Numbered from the stretch's first letter, positions 19,194 through 28,050 are shown. The stretch: DNA of 64,000 nucleotides from Streptomyces hundungensis (GCF_003627815.1 NZ_CP032698.1:310001-374000); one strand, 5' to 3'. Notes: generated by a model from the letters alone, not told the origin. Program-made: numbers and translations.

Positions 19194-19309
19194 GCCCCGG
19201 TGATACCGCACGGGCGACAAGTAGTCAGCCCCTACGACACCACGAGTTCAACCTCAGTAACGCTGACAACGGCCACCTATCGGCCATTACAGCCTGGTGA
19301 GGCGCGCAA

Positions 19310-19500
19310 CCCTACGGCAAGGCGGTGCACCGCATCTTCGCCTCGTGCGGCCAGGAGGCGTTCTTCGAGGGCCACGTCCACGCTCTCAGCGTGCTGGGCG
19401 GCGTCCCTCGCGGCAAGGTGCGCCATGACAACCTGCGGGCCGCGGTCGCCCCGGTGCTGGGCTTGTCGAGGGCGCGGGTGGAGAACAAGCGATGGACCGC
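19310..19500 (+). pseudogene. IS21-type transposase IstA fragment
   Basis: Plus-strand translation KAVHRIFASCGQEAFFEGHVHALSVLGGVPRGKVRHDNLRAAVAPVLGLSRARVEN is a piece of the IstA integrase core, recognisable by the GxxxxVxxDNLxxAV segment around a catalytic Asp. Both ends are missing and the sequence beyond RVENKRWTA is unrelated. There is no start codon, no IstB and no inverted repeat. It begins about 50 bp right of the IS630 end. Confidence 0.75.
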
Positions 19501-19674
19501 GCGTGCCGTGGGGGGGGCGGGGCAGCGCTACAACCCCTATGGCCGCCATGGCCCGGCTGCCGCGGGCCTGCGGTCGGTACGAACTTTCCTTTGCGCTGTG
19601 TGACCGCGCCGACGCCGTCGATCGGGTCATGTGGACGGCAGTCGCACGAGCGGCAACCTGGCGTGTGATGGCGA

Positions 19675-19925
19675 CCTGGATCAGACTTCGCCGTCCGCTT
19701 CTTCGGTACGTCGTGCACCGTGGCGTCCTCGACGCTTTCGCCGCGTCCGGCCCGCGCCGCCTCGACGGAGGCGTTGAGCGCGGCCATCAGGTCGACGACC
19801 TTCCCGGCCGACTCCGTTGTCTCACCCTCTACCGGCTTGGGCTGCCGGTGTTCGGCCTTCGCGGCCAGGATGGGCTGGTCTCCTGCCAGGGCGGCGAGCC
19901 GCGCCGCGGTCTCGGTGTCGGCCTG
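19675..19925 (-). pseudogene. Ku-protein C-terminal fragment
   Basis: Minus-strand residues ILAAKAEHRQPKPVEGE followed by GKVVDLMAALNASVEAARA and ATVHDVPKKRTAK match the C-terminal tail of actinobacterial Ku, the DNA-end-binding partner of LigD in non-homologous end joining. The Ku core (beta-barrel, dimer loop) is absent and no start codon precedes it. The tail stays in one frame for about 80 codons, so truncation is the main lesion. The upstream sequence switches to unrelated DNA. Confidence 0.75.
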
Positions 19926-20181
19926 AGGCCCTCGAGCCGCTGCGCACCACCCCGTAGGGGTGCCATCAACTTGTCCAGCCTTACGAGACGATGACCGGGT
20001 TGTTCTGGGGAGAGCTCCTCCCCAGACCCGCCGCCGTCGTACCCGGGATTCGCTATTTCGGCCGAGGTGACGCCGCACGCCTTTTCTTCATCCGGCCTCA
20101 TCTCAACCGAGACGGCGAGGTCAGTCACCCAGGAACCGTTCCCACTGGAGCGCGTCCCGGTAGCTCCCGCCAAGAAAAGAT

Positions 20182-20283
20182 CTAGGAGTGCGCGACACCA
20201 TAGGGCGCGAACCCGTTGCGGCGCAGCGCCCGCTGCGACGGCAGATTCTCCAAATGGGTGGACGCCTCGGCCCGGTGCCACCC
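20182..20283 (-). pseudogene. GNAT acetyltransferase C-terminal fragment
   Basis: Minus-strand translation HRAEASTHLENLPSQRALRR then NGFAPYGVAHS, ending at TAG, is the typical end of a GNAT N-acetyltransferase (acetyl-CoA-binding N-x-P-S-x-x-x-L-x-x-x-G-F). A frame change just upstream joins it to RVMTDGLRVA, which also looks like GNAT sequence, so the gene is both truncated and frameshifted. Confidence 0.7.
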
Positions 20284-20523
20284 GGAGTCCGTCCGTCATG
20301 ACCCGCAGTACAAGCCCGACGGCGTGCCCGGCGTGCCCTTGGCTTGCTTCTTGGCAGTGAATGTCTCCTGAGGGCCTGTCCGATCAGCCTCGGGCGTGGG
20401 CGGCTAATCCTGCGGCCTCCGCGCGATCCGCTGCGCTGCGCGCCAGGGCCGTTCGTGTGGCTCCTGAGTCTCCCGGCATGCCTTGCCGCTGATCGGGCTG
20501 GTGTGCGGTGTCGAATGCTGGCT

Positions 20524-22197
20524 ATGCCGAAGTCTTGGAGTGCCTGGATCCGTATCGCTCTGGCCGCGTTGAGTGGGTTGTTGGCCGGTTATGCGGCGTT
20601 GGCGGTCGCGGAGTTGGTGTCGGCTGCGGTACGCCCACAGGCGAGTCCGGTGGTGGCGGTGGGAGGTGCGGCGATCGACCGGACGCCTCCGCCGGTCAAG
20701 GACTGGGCGATCCGCCATTTCGGGACGAACGACAAACTGATCCTTCAGCTGGGCATTCTTGCCGTGCTGGCGGTACTCGCGATGCTGCTCGGGGTCATCG
20801 CGCTGCGCTATCGGCGGATCGGCGCTGCCGGGGTGCTGCTCTTCGGGATCGTCGGGGCGCTCGCTGCGACAAGCCGCCCGGACTCCAACGGGGCGGGGGA
20901 CGCCCTGCCGTCAGTCGTCGGAGCGGTGGTCGCTGCCGGGCTGCTGTACTGGCTGATCGGCCGCCTGCGAACGCACCGCTCCGGCCAGGGCCCCGTTGCC
21001 GCTCCCACTGCCGGCGAGCCCCGCGCCGCCTCAACGGGCGACAGCGCCAATGCGGAGGCGTCCGGCTCTCCGGCCGCGCCCATGGCGGCCGATGGCTGGG
21101 ACCGGCGAGGTTTCGTCGTGGCCGCCACCGTGGCCGCGGCGGCGTCGACAGGAGCGGGCTGGCTTGGCCGGTCGCTCAACGGCTCCAGTGGCCAGAGCGC
21201 GGTCGCATCCCGTTCGAAGGTGATCTTGCCCCAGCCTGCTTCTCCCGCTGCCCCTGTGCCCAAGGGGGCAGAGCTGCGGATCCCGGGGGTCAGCCCGTTC
21301 TTCACCCCGAACGGGGATTTCTACCGGGTCGACACCGCGCTGGTCGTCCCGAAGGTGGATGCGACCACCTGGCGTCTGACGATCCACGGGAAGGGCGTGA
21401 CGCGGCCGCGCACGATCACCTTCGACGACCTGATCAAGGGCCGTGCCGGGGAACTGATCGAGCGGGACATCACATTGGCCTGCGTCTCGAACGAGGTCGG
21501 CGGCCCCTACGTCGGCAACGCCCGCTGGATCGGTGTGCGGCTCGCCGATCTTCTTCGGGAGGCGGGGGTTCAGCCGCCGTCGAAGGGCGGACCGGCCGAT
21601 CAGCTGGTGGCCAGGTCGGTGGACGGGATGACGATCGGCAGCCCGGTCGAGGACGTCATGGACGGACGGGACGCGGTGCTCGCGGTCGGTATGAACGGGC
21701 AGCCGCTGCCCTTTGAGCACGGCTTCCCTGTCCGCATGCTCGTTCCCGGCCTGTTCGGTTACGTATCGGCGTGCAAGTGGATCGAGGACATTGAGCTGAC
21801 AACCTTCGATGCCTACGACTCGTACTGGGTGAAGCGCAGTTGGGCGCGTCGGGGGCCGATCAAAACGGAATCGAGGATCGACACTCCCAAGCCGTTCGCC
21901 CGCCCGGCGCAGGGGACGGTGATGGTCGCCGGTGTCGCCTGGGCGCAGCACCGCGGCATCGACCGGGTCGAAGTCCGCGTCGACGACGGACCGTGGCAAC
22001 AGGCGGACCTGGCCGCACAGGACACCACCGACACGTGGCGCCAGTGGTCCTTTCCCTGGAAAGCCACCACCTCCGGCAGCCACACCCTCACCGTCCGCGC
22101 CACCGACCGCACCGGCACCGTCCAGACGGAGAAACGCACCCCTACCATTCCCGACGGCGCGAGCGGCTGGCACTCCGTCGTCGTCACCGTCCAATAG
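20524..22197 (+). CDS. Membrane-bound molybdopterin-dependent oxidoreductase (sulfite-oxidase-like), copy 1
   Basis: A 557-residue protein. ATG 20524 is used; ATG 20515 is possible. Four membrane segments fill residues 1-155 (IALAALSGLLAGYAALAVAEL; LILQLGILAVLAVLAMLLGVIA; GAAGVLLFGIVGALA; ALPSVVGAVVAAGLLYWLIG). A fifth hydrophobic stretch follows a twin-Arg (DRRGFVVAATVAAAASTGAG), so the catalytic part is probably Tat-exported. The oxidoreductase domain covers about 250-440, with the molybdenum ligand Cys320 in ITLACVSNEVGGP. A C-terminal Mo-co dimerisation-type domain follows. The substrate is unknown; relatives reduce or oxidise S- or N-oxides, or repair methionine sulfoxide. It precedes a SigK-like sigma gene and has a close paralogue at 25123. 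Confidence 0.88.
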   Translation: MPKSWSAWIRIALAALSGLLAGYAALAVAELVSAAVRPQASPVVAVGGAAIDRTPPPVKDWAIRHFGTNDKLILQLGILAVLAVLAMLLGVIALRYRRIGAAGVLLFGIVGALAATSRPDSNGAGDALPSVVGAVVAAGLLYWLIGRLRTHRSGQGPVAAPTAGEPRAASTGDSANAEASGSPAAPMAADGWDRRGFVVAATVAAAASTGAGWLGRSLNGSSGQSAVASRSKVILPQPASPAAPVPKGAELRIPGVSPFFTPNGDFYRVDTALVVPKVDATTWRLTIHGKGVTRPRTITFDDLIKGRAGELIERDITLACVSNEVGGPYVGNARWIGVRLADLLREAGVQPPSKGGPADQLVARSVDGMTIGSPVEDVMDGRDAVLAVGMNGQPLPFEHGFPVRMLVPGLFGYVSACKWIEDIELTTFDAYDSYWVKRSWARRGPIKTESRIDTPKPFARPAQGTVMVAGVAWAQHRGIDRVEVRVDDGPWQQADLAAQDTTDTWRQWSFPWKATTSGSHTLTVRATDRTGTVQTEKRTPTIPDGASGWHSVVVTVQ

Positions 22198-22524
22198 CAC
22201 CGGTCGACGTCCGTCCACCTGCGCGGCTTCGCCAACTTTTTTGCGTGTCACGGCGGTTGCGGCGTCCGCGGTCTGCTTCATGACGGGGCTGAAGAACAAG
22301 GGTTTCGTCCCGCCGAGTATACGAACACGTTGATCGGCGTCCGTCATTGCCGTGCCGGGCGTATCGGGGGCCATGACCGCTGCGCCAGCATGTGGCGGGC
22401 CAGCGGTGATCAAAGTTGGCCTGGCCTGTGCCAGGGCTACCGCACGGCCGCAAACAGGAGCAATCCGTGAGCACGCCGGCTTCGAATTACCCCTGCAGGC
22501 ACCAATGCTCAGGAGAATCACCGC

Positions 22525-23106
22525 GTGAAAGAAATGGCGCACATCAGCGGCGTCCCTTCCGCTGGCCGACCTGCCCGAACTGCTGGGTCGCGTGGCCCAG
22601 GGCGACCAGCAGTCATTCAGTTCCCTCTACGACGCGGTGGGGGGTCCCGTACTGGGGCTGGTGCGCACCGTGGTGCGTGATCCGGCCCAGTCCGAGGAGG
22701 TGGCTCAAGAGGCGCTGATCGATGTGTGGCGCACTGCGGCCCGCTACCAGCCGGAACGGGGCGGGGTTATGAACTGGGTCCTCACGCTGGCCCACCGCAG
22801 GGCGGTGGACCGGGTCCGCTCGGCGTAGGCGGCCAGTGAGCGCGAGCACAAGGCGGCGCTATTGGAACAGACCCCCACCTTCGACGAAGTGACGGACAAG
22901 TCGAGGCGCGGCTTGAACGCCAGCAGGTGCGGCGCTGCATGCGCACCCTGACGGAGCTGCAACGCCAGTCGGTGACGCTGGCTTACTACCGGGGACTGAC
23001 TTACCGGGAAGTCTCCGAATTGCTGGCCGTGCCGCCGGGCACGGTCAAAACCCGACTGCGCGACGGACTGATCCGGCTGCGCGACTGCCTGGGGGTGGCC
23101 GCATGA
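22525..23106 (+). pseudogene. ECF sigma factor, SigK type, disrupted
   Basis: Read across three frames, the region encodes a full ECF sigma factor. GTG 22525 behind AGGAG gives VKEMAHISGVP. A +1 change near 22558 leads to LADLPELLGRVAQGDQQSFSSLYDAVGGPV and region 2 (SEEVAQEALIDVWRTAARYQPERG; NWVLTLAHRRAVDRVRSA). A TAG at 22826-22828 sits where a CAG would be expected. Another frame change near 22897 leads to region 4 (LTELQRQSVTLAYYRGLTYR, then EVSELLAVPPGTVKTRLRDGL). The end overlaps the anti-sigma start as ATGA. Three independent lesions make a sequencing error unlikely for all. As it stands no functional sigma factor can be made, although its partner anti-sigma gene is intact. Confidence 0.85.
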
Positions 23107-23858
23107 ACACCGCCGAACTGCACACGCTCACTGGCGCGTACGCGCTGCATGCGCTGTCAGATGAGGAGCACGCGACATTCGAGCGGCATCTGAGAGCGTG
23201 TGATGCCTGTGTTCAGGAGGTGCGCGAACTCGCGGCCACCGCAGGCAAGCTGGGACTTGCTGTCTCGGTTGTCCCACCCCTCGAATTGAAGGATGCGGTA
23301 CTGCGGCGGATCGCGGCGGTCCGTCAGGACCCCCCGCAGACGCCGGCCCCGGCAAGGACGACGGGCCGCCGGTTCCGCCCGGGACGCTGGTCGCGCTTCG
23401 CGCTGGCCGCGTGCCTGGCAGCAGCGGCCGGCCTGGGCGGCATCGCGGTCTGGCAGCACCAGCGGGCCGACGACGCGCAGCAGCAGGCACGTGCGGCGCA
23501 ACAACAGTCCGAGCAGCTGGCACAGGTCCTCGCAGCCCCGGATGCGAAGGCCACCACCGGCACGTTGAAGGACGGCGCGACCGGCACACTCGTGGTCGCC
23601 CACAGCAGGAACCAGGCCGTGTTCGTCGCCTCCGGGCTGCCCCACCCGCCGGACGGCAAGGTCTACCAACTCTGGCTCAACGATGCGGGCACCATGCGCC
23701 CGGCGGGTCTGCTGACTCCGTCCCGGACCACTGAAGCAGTCCTGCTAGCGGGTCCGGTCAACCGGGCGTCGGGGATGGGCATCACCGTGGAACCCGCCGG
23801 CGGCTCACCTGCGCCGACGTCCGGCCCGCTCGTGCTGATGAGCTTCGCCACCACCTGA
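23103..23858 (+). CDS. Anti-sigma factor, RskA type (anti-SigK)
   Basis: A 251-residue single-pass membrane protein overlapping the sigma gene by ATGA, so once translationally coupled. The N-terminal anti-sigma domain has HTLTGAYALHALSDEEHATFERHLRACDACVQEV, with the HxxxCxxC zinc-type motif (HLRACDAC). One membrane segment lies near residues 100-120 (FALAACLAAAAGLGGIAVW). The extracytoplasmic C-terminal RskA domain includes GTLVVAHSRNQAVFVASGLPHPPDGKVYQLWL and GITVEPAGGSPAPTSGPLVLM. In mycobacteria RskA holds SigK at the membrane and is cleaved by regulated proteolysis. Here its natural partner is broken, so it may be an orphan or act on another ECF sigma factor. Confidence 0.9.
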   Translation: MNTAELHTLTGAYALHALSDEEHATFERHLRACDACVQEVRELAATAGKLGLAVSVVPPLELKDAVLRRIAAVRQDPPQTPAPARTTGRRFRPGRWSRFALAACLAAAAGLGGIAVWQHQRADDAQQQARAAQQQSEQLAQVLAAPDAKATTGTLKDGATGTLVVAHSRNQAVFVASGLPHPPDGKVYQLWLNDAGTMRPAGLLTPSRTTEAVLLAGPVNRASGMGITVEPAGGSPAPTSGPLVLMSFATT

Positions 23859-24136
23859 AAGCCCGGCGGAGTGACTGTCTCGGGAGTGCGGTTCACCCCG
23901 GAGCTTCCGGTGCATGACTCTCAGGCGCTGTCCGTTTTCGTGTCCCTGTAGGGCACGGGTGGGTCGGCCCGTTCGGCCGCCCACAGCGATGGGCGGCAGG
24001 CTGTCGGCAAGGAGGCGGCCGGCGAGGCCGATTGCGGTGAACGCCAGGACCGCCTCAGCACGGTTGAGCGGGAGGCCTCGCGACCCTGCGGCCAAGGAGA
24101 ACGCCCAGGTCAACACGTTCTGCTGATCGGGCTGGA
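23859..24136. other. Stretch after the anti-sigma gene
   Basis: About 280 bp. A minus-strand frame (NVLTWAFSLAAGSRGLPLNR and on) has some coding look but no start or family. No gene is claimed. Confidence 0.4.
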
Positions 24137-24375
24137 TCAGAGGGATGGTCGCCGGGCCCGGCGGTGCGGGGCCAGCGGGAGGAACCCGCTGGTGTGGGCC
24201 ACGTATGCGCTGTAGTCGGGCCGCCCGACATGCGCCGCTCAAGGAGTTCCCTCGCCTCTGCCACGGGTGACGAGGAAGGACATCACCACCGAGGCGATCA
24301 CGGTGGACACCGCTGCTGCCGGGGCGTCGCACACCGGCAGACACAGGCCCCACCACATACAGGGGCCCGGGGGTG
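24137..24375 (-). pseudogene. DUF1295 family membrane protein, C-terminal relic
   Basis: The minus strand reads CMWWGLCLPVCDAPAAAVST and VMSFLVTRGRG, then after a frame change ARELLERRMSGRPDYSAYVA and HTSGFLPLAPHRRARRPSL ending at TGA 24137. This is the C-terminal signature of DUF1295 proteins (W-W-G-x-x-x, L-x-x-R-G-x-x-x-L-E-x-x-M, R-P-x-Y-x-x-Y-x-x-x-T-S-x-F-x-P). The N-terminal half is missing. DUF1295 genes commonly neighbour sigK/rskA in actinobacteria, so this is probably part of the same decayed locus. Confidence 0.7.
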
Positions 24376-24503
24376 CTCGTATACGGCAGTGGGGTGGGGG
24401 ACCGTCGCCATGGCTCTTCCGGGCACTCGATCGCCCGCGAGCAAGCGTGGAGGCGGCCAGGTCTACGGTCCGGCCGCCTCTTGGCGGGTGGTTGCCTGGG
24501 GCG

Positions 24504-24665
24504 TCAGTGGGCAGCGGCCCCGAACTCGGCATGCTGGCTCCGGTGTGCGTAGTCGGGGTCTTCGGGGGGCGGCACAGGGAAGCTGATTTTCCGGGCCTCT
24601 GATCGTGCCTGCGCCATCAGAGCATCGAACTCCTGATCAGTCATCGCCATCACCTCGCGCACCAT
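24504..24665 (-). CDS. Small hypothetical protein, 53 aa
   Basis: Starts at ATG 24665 and reads MVREVMAMTDQEFDALMAQA followed by RSEARKISFPVPPPEDPDYA and ends EFGAAAH. Internal ATGs at residues 6 and 8 could also serve. The charged helix followed by a Pro-rich PPPEDPDY tail has good codon character. No family is recognised, and it could be regulatory. It lies alone between the DUF1295 relic and the second oxidoreductase. Confidence 0.5.
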   Translation of the reverse strand: MVREVMAMTDQEFDALMAQARSEARKISFPVPPPEDPDYAHRSQHAEFGAAAH

Positions 24666-25122
24666 GGGGTCACCTGTGATTCGTGGCCGCCGGCGCGTCG
24701 GATTGGCACTGGACAGGAGGAGACGAAGCGAGGAAAGCGGTCACTTCACGCACAGCCAGTAACGGGTGTTTGAGCGGCAACGTGCGTGGTGCTTGCGGCG
24801 CCGGACCCCGTGCAGGAGGGATGACGGCTTCTGTCATCGCGTCGATGGAGCCCGGCATCCGATACCCGCCAGGAAGGGGGCGGCCCTCACTGCGGCCGCG
24901 GTTACCGGCACTGGCGGAAACGTGCCGCTGCCGCACAGGGGTCGAACCCGAACAGCTCGTGCGGCACGGCGCACTGACGCTTGGACACCTCGCGCATAGT
25001 CGGGGAACGAGTCTTCAGCAGCACTCGCCCGATGACTGTTGCTATGTCAGCCCAGGACGTGCGGCAACGCGTTGGGATGAATGACCAATCCGGCTACCCA
25101 CCGGCTCCGAATAGGAGCCGTG
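24666..25122. other. Intergenic stretch upstream of the second oxidoreductase
   Basis: About 455 bp without a supported gene. The AGGAG ribosome binding site of the next gene is at 25112-25116, and the promoter should lie before it. A SigK-type promoter could be here, but I cannot identify one by eye. Confidence 0.45.
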
Positions 25123-26715
25123 ATGAAAATTCTGAGCAGAGGGGTCCGCCTCCCGCTGGCGGCTGTGTCCGGTCTGCTCGCCGGGCTCGCTGCGCTGGCG
25201 GTCGCGGAGCTGGTGTCGGCCGCGGTGCGTCCCGAGGCCGGCCCGGTCATCGCAGTCGGGGGAGCAGCGATCGACCGGACACCGCCCGCGGTGAAGGACT
25301 GGGCGATCCAGCACTTCGGCACCAACGACAAGTTCGTCCTGCAACTGGGCATTCTCGTCGTACTCGGTCTGCTCGCCCTGGCGCTGGGTGTCGTGGCCCT
25401 GCGCTACCGCCGTGTCGGCGCCGCAGGCGTGCTTGCTTTCGGAGTGGTGGGCGCGCTCGCGGCCACCGGCCGGGCCGACTCCACCAGTGCGGCCGACGCC
25501 CTTCCCTCAGTGATCGGTGCCCTGGTGGCGGCTGCCCTGCTCTACTTCCTCATGGGCCGTCTCGCCTCATTGCCTGCTGCCTCGGCAGCAGTTGGTGACG
25601 GCATCGATGGCCGTGAGCCAGCCGGTTGGGACCGTCGGGGGTTTGTCATCGCGGCGAGTGCCGCTGCCGCCGCCTCGGCCGGGGCAGGGCTGCTGGGCCG
25701 CTCGCTGAACGGTTCCCGTGGCCAGGACGCTGTCGCCTCCCGCGGCAAGGTCATCCTGCCGCGTCCCGCATCACCGGCCGCTCCCATCCCTGCGGGAGCT
25801 GTGCTGCACACCCCCGGAATCAGCCCGTTCGTGACACCCAACAGTGACTTCTACCGGGTCGACACCGCTTTGGTGATCCCCAAAGTGGATGCCACGACGT
25901 GGCGCATGAAAGTCCATGGCAAAGGCGTCACCCGCCCCCTGTCCCTCACATTCCAGGATCTGTTGCAGCGTCAGCTCGTCGAGCGGGACATCACGTTGAC
26001 CTGCGTCTCCAACGAGGTCGGCGGCCCGTACGTTGGCACCGCACGCTGGATCGGGGTTCCGCTTGCCGACCTGCTCAAAGAGGCCGGAGTGAAGCCGCCG
26101 TCACGAGGCGGCTCGGCGGACCAGCTGGTGGCTCGCTCGGTGGACGGCATGACGATCGGCACGCCGGTCGAGGACATCATGGACGGCCGTGCCGCGCTCC
26201 TCGCCCTCGGAATGAACGGCGAACCCCTCCCCTTCGTGCACGGTTTTCCCGTCCGCATGGTGGTACCGGGGCTCTACGGCTATGTCTCGGCGTGCAAATG
26301 GATCCAGGACCTGGAACTGACCACGTTCGACTCCTACGACTCGTACTGGGTCAAGCGCTCCTGGGCCCGTAAAGCGCCGATCAAGACCGAGTCGCGCATC
26401 GACACCCCGAAGCCGTTCGCCCGCCCCAAGCCCGGCACGGTCATGATCGCCGGAGTCGCGTGGGCCCAGCACCGCGGCATCGACCGGGTCGAGTTACGCG
26501 TGGACGACGGCCCGTGGATGCAGGCCGACCTCGCCGCCGAAGACACCAAGGACACCTGGCGCCAGTGGTCCCTGCCCTGGAAGGCAACCTCCGGCGGACA
26601 CACCCTGACCGTCCGCGCCACTGACCGCACCGGTCAGACGCAGACCGACCGGCGCACACCCACCATCCCGGACGGCGCCAGCGGATGGCACTCGGTGGTG
26701 GTCACCGTGGACTGA
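25123..26715 (+). CDS. Membrane-bound molybdopterin-dependent oxidoreductase, copy 2
   Basis: A 530-residue paralogue of the gene at 20524, alike over the whole length (for example AIDRTPP.VKDWAI.HFGTND and the C-terminal IPDGASGWHSVVVTV). ATG 25123 follows AGGAG by 6 bases. It has the same plan: four membrane segments, a twin-Arg segment (WDRRGFVIAASAAAAAS), an oxidoreductase domain with Cys294 in ITLTCVSNEVGGP, and a C-terminal dimerisation domain. It lacks about 25 residues of the linker before the twin-Arg. The fasciclin lipoprotein and peroxiredoxin genes follow at short distance, suggesting one operon for envelope redox repair. The two copies probably arose by local duplication. Confidence 0.9.
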   Translation: MKILSRGVRLPLAAVSGLLAGLAALAVAELVSAAVRPEAGPVIAVGGAAIDRTPPAVKDWAIQHFGTNDKFVLQLGILVVLGLLALALGVVALRYRRVGAAGVLAFGVVGALAATGRADSTSAADALPSVIGALVAAALLYFLMGRLASLPAASAAVGDGIDGREPAGWDRRGFVIAASAAAAASAGAGLLGRSLNGSRGQDAVASRGKVILPRPASPAAPIPAGAVLHTPGISPFVTPNSDFYRVDTALVIPKVDATTWRMKVHGKGVTRPLSLTFQDLLQRQLVERDITLTCVSNEVGGPYVGTARWIGVPLADLLKEAGVKPPSRGGSADQLVARSVDGMTIGTPVEDIMDGRAALLALGMNGEPLPFVHGFPVRMVVPGLYGYVSACKWIQDLELTTFDSYDSYWVKRSWARKAPIKTESRIDTPKPFARPKPGTVMIAGVAWAQHRGIDRVELRVDDGPWMQADLAAEDTKDTWRQWSLPWKATSGGHTLTVRATDRTGQTQTDRRTPTIPDGASGWHSVVVTVD

Positions 26716-26816
26716 CTCATCCCTGTCGCAGTGACCCTTTGCATCTGCCGTGCGCAGCAACCTGCCGCGTCCGCACGGTCTGCCTCATCTATCTCATCTA
26801 TCTCTTAGGAGCTCTC

Positions 26817-27467
26817 ATGAACGCCCTCCATTTCCGCCGCACCGCGATTGCCGTCTCCGCCGCCGCCGTCCTGCCCTTCGCGCTCAGCGCCTGTGGCGGC
26901 GACAGCAGCAAGAAGGACAGCGCCTCCTCGTCGGAGGTCGCCACCCCGCCGTCGGCCTCGCAGTCCTCCGCCGCGGGCGACTCGTCGATGACGGACAAGC
27001 CGTTCGGCTCGGCGTGCGCCTCTGTGCCCAAGGACGGTGCGGGTTCGTTCGACGGCATGGCCAAGGACCCGGTCGCCACCGCCGCCTCCCACAACCCGGC
27101 ACTGTCCACCCTGGTCGCCGCGGTCAAGAAGGCAGGCCTGGTCGACACCCTCAACAACGCCCAGAACATCACCGTGTTCGCCCCCACCAACGACGCCTTC
27201 GCGAAGATCCCGAAGGCCGATCTGGACAAGGTCCTCAACGACAAGGCCACCCTCACCAAGATCCTCACCTACCACGTGGTCGGCCAGAAGCTCACCCCCC
27301 AGCAGCTGGAGAACGGCTCCTTCGACACCCTGGAGAAGGGGAAGGTCACCACGTCGGGCTCGGGCACCGCGTACAAGGTCAACGACAGCGCCAACGTCGT
27401 CTGCGGCAACGTGCCGACCGCCAACGCCACCGTCTACATCATCGACTCCGTCCTCATGCCCAAGTAG
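26817..27467 (+). CDS. Fasciclin-domain lipoprotein
   Basis: A 216-residue lipoprotein starting at ATG 26817 with TAGGAG 6 bases upstream. A lipobox LSAC follows the signal segment (FRRTAIAVSAAAVLPFALSAC-GG). A Ser-rich linker leads to one FAS1 domain: DPVATAASHNPALSTLVAAVKKAGLVDTL, NITVFAPTNDAFAKIP, ILTYHVVGQKL and NATVYIIDSVLMPK. It is similar in plan to mycobacterial MPT83/MPT70, which belong to the SigK regulon. Two Cys (SACAS, VVCGN) flank the domain and may pair. It lies 101 bp after the second molybdopterin enzyme and before a strong hairpin. It is probably exposed on the outer face of the membrane. Confidence 0.92.
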   Translation: MNALHFRRTAIAVSAAAVLPFALSACGGDSSKKDSASSSEVATPPSASQSSAAGDSSMTDKPFGSACASVPKDGAGSFDGMAKDPVATAASHNPALSTLVAAVKKAGLVDTLNNAQNITVFAPTNDAFAKIPKADLDKVLNDKATLTKILTYHVVGQKLTPQQLENGSFDTLEKGKVTTSGSGTAYKVNDSANVVCGNVPTANATVYIIDSVLMPK

Positions 27468-27498
27468 CCTCTGCGCCAGCGTTGTCGAGAAACGACTC

Positions 27499-27525
27499 GG
27501 GGCAGGCCGCACCGCGGCCTGCCCC
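27499..27525 (+). terminator. Hairpin terminator after the fasciclin gene
   Basis: GGGGCAGGCCGC and GCGGCCTGCCCC form a perfect 12-bp stem with a 3-base loop, 32 bp after the stop codon. The T-tract is weak. It may allow partial readthrough into the peroxiredoxin gene. Confidence 0.75.
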
Positions 27526-27561
27526 GTCGCGCCATCCACACGTCTTTCAGGAGGACCGACC

Positions 27562-28050
27562 ATGGCATCAGTTCCCGCCCCGGGACAGCCGCCGCCGGAC
27601 TTCGCCCTCCCCGGAGGCATCCTCACGGAGGGCTCCTTCGTGCGGGGTGAGTACTGGTTGCGCGCGGAACGCAACCGCCCCCTGGTTCTCGCCTTCTACC
27701 CTGGCGACGACACCCCGGTGTGCACCCGGCAGCTCTGTTCCTACTCCAGCGGGCTGGAAGCATTCGCCCAATGCGGCGCGGACGTCTGGGCCATCAGCCC
27801 ACAGTCGCTGGACAGCCACGAGACCTTCGCCCGTAAACACCAGCTCGCCATGCCGCTACTAGCCGATACCGAACGCGTGGTGGCCCGCTCCTACGGCATC
27901 ACCGCCCCAGGAATCGGACTGCGCCGGTCCGTCTTCCTCATCGCCCCTGACGGCACTCTGTCCTGGAAACATGTCACCCTGCTCGGCGCCACCTTCCCGA
28001 GCGTCGACACCCTGACCCAGCAGCTCAGCCTGCTCCAAGAGGAACGCTGA
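27562..28050 (+). CDS. Peroxiredoxin, BCP/PrxQ-like
   Basis: A 162-residue thiol peroxidase starting at ATG 27562 with AGGAGG upstream (27549-27554). It has the AhpC/TSA fold: PPPDFALPGG, VLAFYPGDDTPVCTRQLCSY with peroxidatic Cys54 and a second Cys59 five residues later (PrxQ-type resolving Cys), VWAISPQSLDSHETFARKH, LPLLADT-like LLADTERVVARSYGI and SVFLIAPDGTLSWKH. It reduces hydrogen peroxide and organic peroxides with thioredoxin. No signal peptide is present, so it acts in the cytosol. In mycobacteria the equivalent place near mpt83/mpt70 is held by the thiol transporter DipZ; here a peroxidase takes that role. Confidence 0.9.
   Translation: MASVPAPGQPPPDFALPGGILTEGSFVRGEYWLRAERNRPLVLAFYPGDDTPVCTRQLCSYSSGLEAFAQCGADVWAISPQSLDSHETFARKHQLAMPLLADTERVVARSYGITAPGIGLRRSVFLIAPDGTLSWKHVTLLGATFPSVDTLTQQLSLLQEER

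Larger units (their letters stand above)
18095..19257 (-). mobile_element. IS630-family insertion sequence, complete
   Basis: A 1163-bp element with perfect 24-bp terminal inverted repeats (18095-18118 and 19234-19257; outer sequence CTGAGGTTGAACTCGTGGTG). It is flanked by the TA dinucleotide typical of IS630/Tc1-mariner insertion (18093-18094 and 19258-19259). Removing the element and one TA restores GT-TA-AC, a palindromic target. It codes a transposase in two frames joined by a -1 shift. Perfect ends suggest recent insertion. Confidence 0.93.
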
